DNA of 5,704 nt. Origin: CALCKW01 sp033852095 (lineage in GTDB: Bacteria > Pseudomonadota > Gammaproteobacteria > CALCKW01). Position numbers and translations under genes: made by a program. This document shows positions 4,784 through 5,704 of the stretch, in pieces. Positions within the stretch are counted from its first letter, which is position 1, and every line of letters starts with the position of its first letter. The stretch is taken from assembly GCA_033852095.1 (NCBI GenBank), contig JAWSVD010000338.1:1-5704 (forward strand). Direction: 5' to 3'. Under the pieces are notes generated by a model. That model saw only the letters and a list, made by a program, of their open reading frames with translations, was not told where the DNA came from and made no database searches.

Positions 4784-5704
4784 TCAATCGTTGGCGTATT
4801 GGGCCACCAGTTGTTCGCCCAAGGACGAGAGCTGTACCTGGTCTGGGCCGTTGCACAGCCGTGAAGTGCGCGCGTGGGCCCAGGCGGCGGCCAAGAAAGT
4901 GTCCTGGCTGACACCTCTGGCGCCGTGAATTTGAATGGCGCGGTCGATTACGGTCTGCGCCATCTGAGGCGTCACGATCTTGACCGCGCTGATCTGCTGG
5001 CGGGCGCCAACACTGCCGTGTTCGTCCAGCGCTGCGGCCGCCGCCAGTGTCAGGACACGCGTTTGATTTATTTCGCACCAGGATTTGGCGATGTCCTCGC
5101 GCACCGTGCCGCGCTCGGCTAGGGCGTGGCCCTGCACTTGCCGGGACGCCGCGCGCTGGCACATCATCTCCAGTGCGCGCTGCGCACAACCGATCAATCG
5201 CATGCTGCTGTGGATGTGGCCACAGCTCAGTCGGTCCTCACTGATGGCCAAGCCGCGGCCTTGTTCTGCAATTAAATTGCCCACGGGCACGCGCACTTGG
5301 TCGAAATTAATCTCGGCGTGGCCGAGCGGAGCATCGTCGCTGCCGAACACGCTTAGCGCGCGCACCTTGACCACGCCCGCAGCGTCAGCCGGCACCAAGA
5401 GCACCGAGTGCTGTTGTTCGCGCGCGGCATCTGGCTGTGATTTGCCCATGACCAGGTACACTGCGCAGCGCGGGTCGAGGGCGCCGCTGGCCCACCATTT
5501 GCGGCCCTTGATCACGTACTCGTCACCGTCGCGGCTGATCGAGCACTGGATGTTGGCCCCATCGGAGCTGGCAACGTCTGGCTCGGTCAGGCAAAAAGCC
5601 GAGCGGATTTCGCCGTTGAACAAGGGCTCCAGCCACTGCGCCTGTTGCTCGGCATTGCCGTGTCTGAGCAGCAGCTCCATGTTCTCGGTGTCTGGTGCGC
5701 TGCA
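4784..5704 (-). CDS. Acyl-CoA dehydrogenase, ACAD10/11-like (5' partial)
   Basis: The C-terminal 306 residues of a flavoprotein that would introduce a double bond into an acyl-CoA during fatty-acid or related acid breakdown. The frame is open to the window edge, where SAPDTENMELLLRHG is typical inner sequence, so the start lies outside and the ATG at 5680 is internal. Landmarks: RSAFCLTEPDVASSDGANI (flavin and substrate loop), KGRKWWASGALDPRC, the strand region GHAEINFDQVRVP, GRGLAISEDRLSCGHIHSSMRLIG, LAERGTVRE, and IQIHGARGVSQDTFLAAAWAHART. The WW-SGA-DPRC and APDT-NME patterns point to the ACAD10/11-like branch rather than short- or medium-chain enzymes. Near the end, the motif matching YEGT-Q-Q of classical members reads CNGPDQVQ, so Asn stands where the catalytic Glu (Asp in most relatives I recall) is expected. 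The frame is intact, so it is not an obvious pseudogene. The substrate is unknown. Confidence 0.92.
   Translation of the reverse strand, partial: CSAPDTENMELLLRHGNAEQQAQWLEPLFNGEIRSAFCLTEPDVASSDGANIQCSISRDGDEYVIKGRKWWASGALDPRCAVYLVMGKSQPDAAREQQHSVLLVPADAAGVVKVRALSVFGSDDAPLGHAEINFDQVRVPVGNLIAEQGRGLAISEDRLSCGHIHSSMRLIGCAQRALEMMCQRAASRQVQGHALAERGTVREDIAKSWCEINQTRVLTLAAAAALDEHGSVGARQQISAVKIVTPQMAQTVIDRAIQIHGARGVSQDTFLAAAWAHARTSRLCNGPDQVQLSSLGEQLVAQYAND

Noticed and set aside
4671..5189. N-terminal extension of the aminotransferase frame to 578 residues
   Set aside because: The extension overlaps the acyl-CoA dehydrogenase on the same strand in another frame and is Arg/Pro-rich without family similarity. 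The enzyme is complete from the ATG at 4670.

Overview
The window looks like a piece of a Gram-negative, probably marine gammaproteobacterial chromosome. This is an inference from gene content: an NhaD-type sodium/proton antiporter beside an ACAD10/11-like acyl-CoA dehydrogenase and a class V aminotransferase. The right third (about 3450-5704) looks more GC-rich and uses GC-rich codons. The middle (about 600-3200) is more AT-rich and reads as an accessory island set between core metabolic genes.

Layout: (1) 1-221 is the 3' end of nhaD on the + strand, closed by a strong intrinsic terminator at 233-280. (2) 281-639 has no gene I can support; it holds a run of 12 G and a small palindrome. (3) 640-1277 is a toxin-antitoxin pair of an AbrB/SpoVT-fold antitoxin and a PIN-domain toxin. 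(4) 1278-1426 holds a long inverted repeat and a probable promoter/operator. (5) 1427-2082 is a second pair, a Phd/YefM-type antitoxin and a FitB/VapC-like PIN toxin. (6) 2179-2511 is a 110-residue protein of unknown function with one N-terminal membrane segment. (7) 2630-3146 on the - strand is a BrnT toxin/BrnA antitoxin pair, with a well-formed promoter overlapping a perfect AT-rich palindrome. Hairpins sharing the arm GTGAACA lie on both sides of this pair. (8) 3453-4670 (-) is a PLP-dependent class V aminotransferase of the alanine/serine/ureidoglycine-glyoxylate group. (9) 4784-5704 (-) is the C-terminal part of an acyl-CoA dehydrogenase that continues past the window edge.

The three toxin-antitoxin modules come from different families and each appears to carry its own control region. 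Both PIN modules use the same coupling device: the antitoxin stop and a GTG toxin start overlap as GTGA. In the BrnTA module the toxin comes first and the two genes overlap by 20 bases. Stacked modules like these are typical of accessory or mobile DNA, but I see no transposase, integrase or convincing attC site. On the right, the dehydrogenase and the aminotransferase point the same way across a 113-base gap. They may be co-transcribed, or the aminotransferase may have its own promoter.

I do not see a clearly new multi-gene system. The best candidates for something undescribed are the small membrane protein between the modules, the hairpin pair bracketing brnTA, the long inverted repeat before the Phd module, the G12 tract, and an acyl-CoA dehydrogenase with Asn where the catalytic acidic residue is expected.
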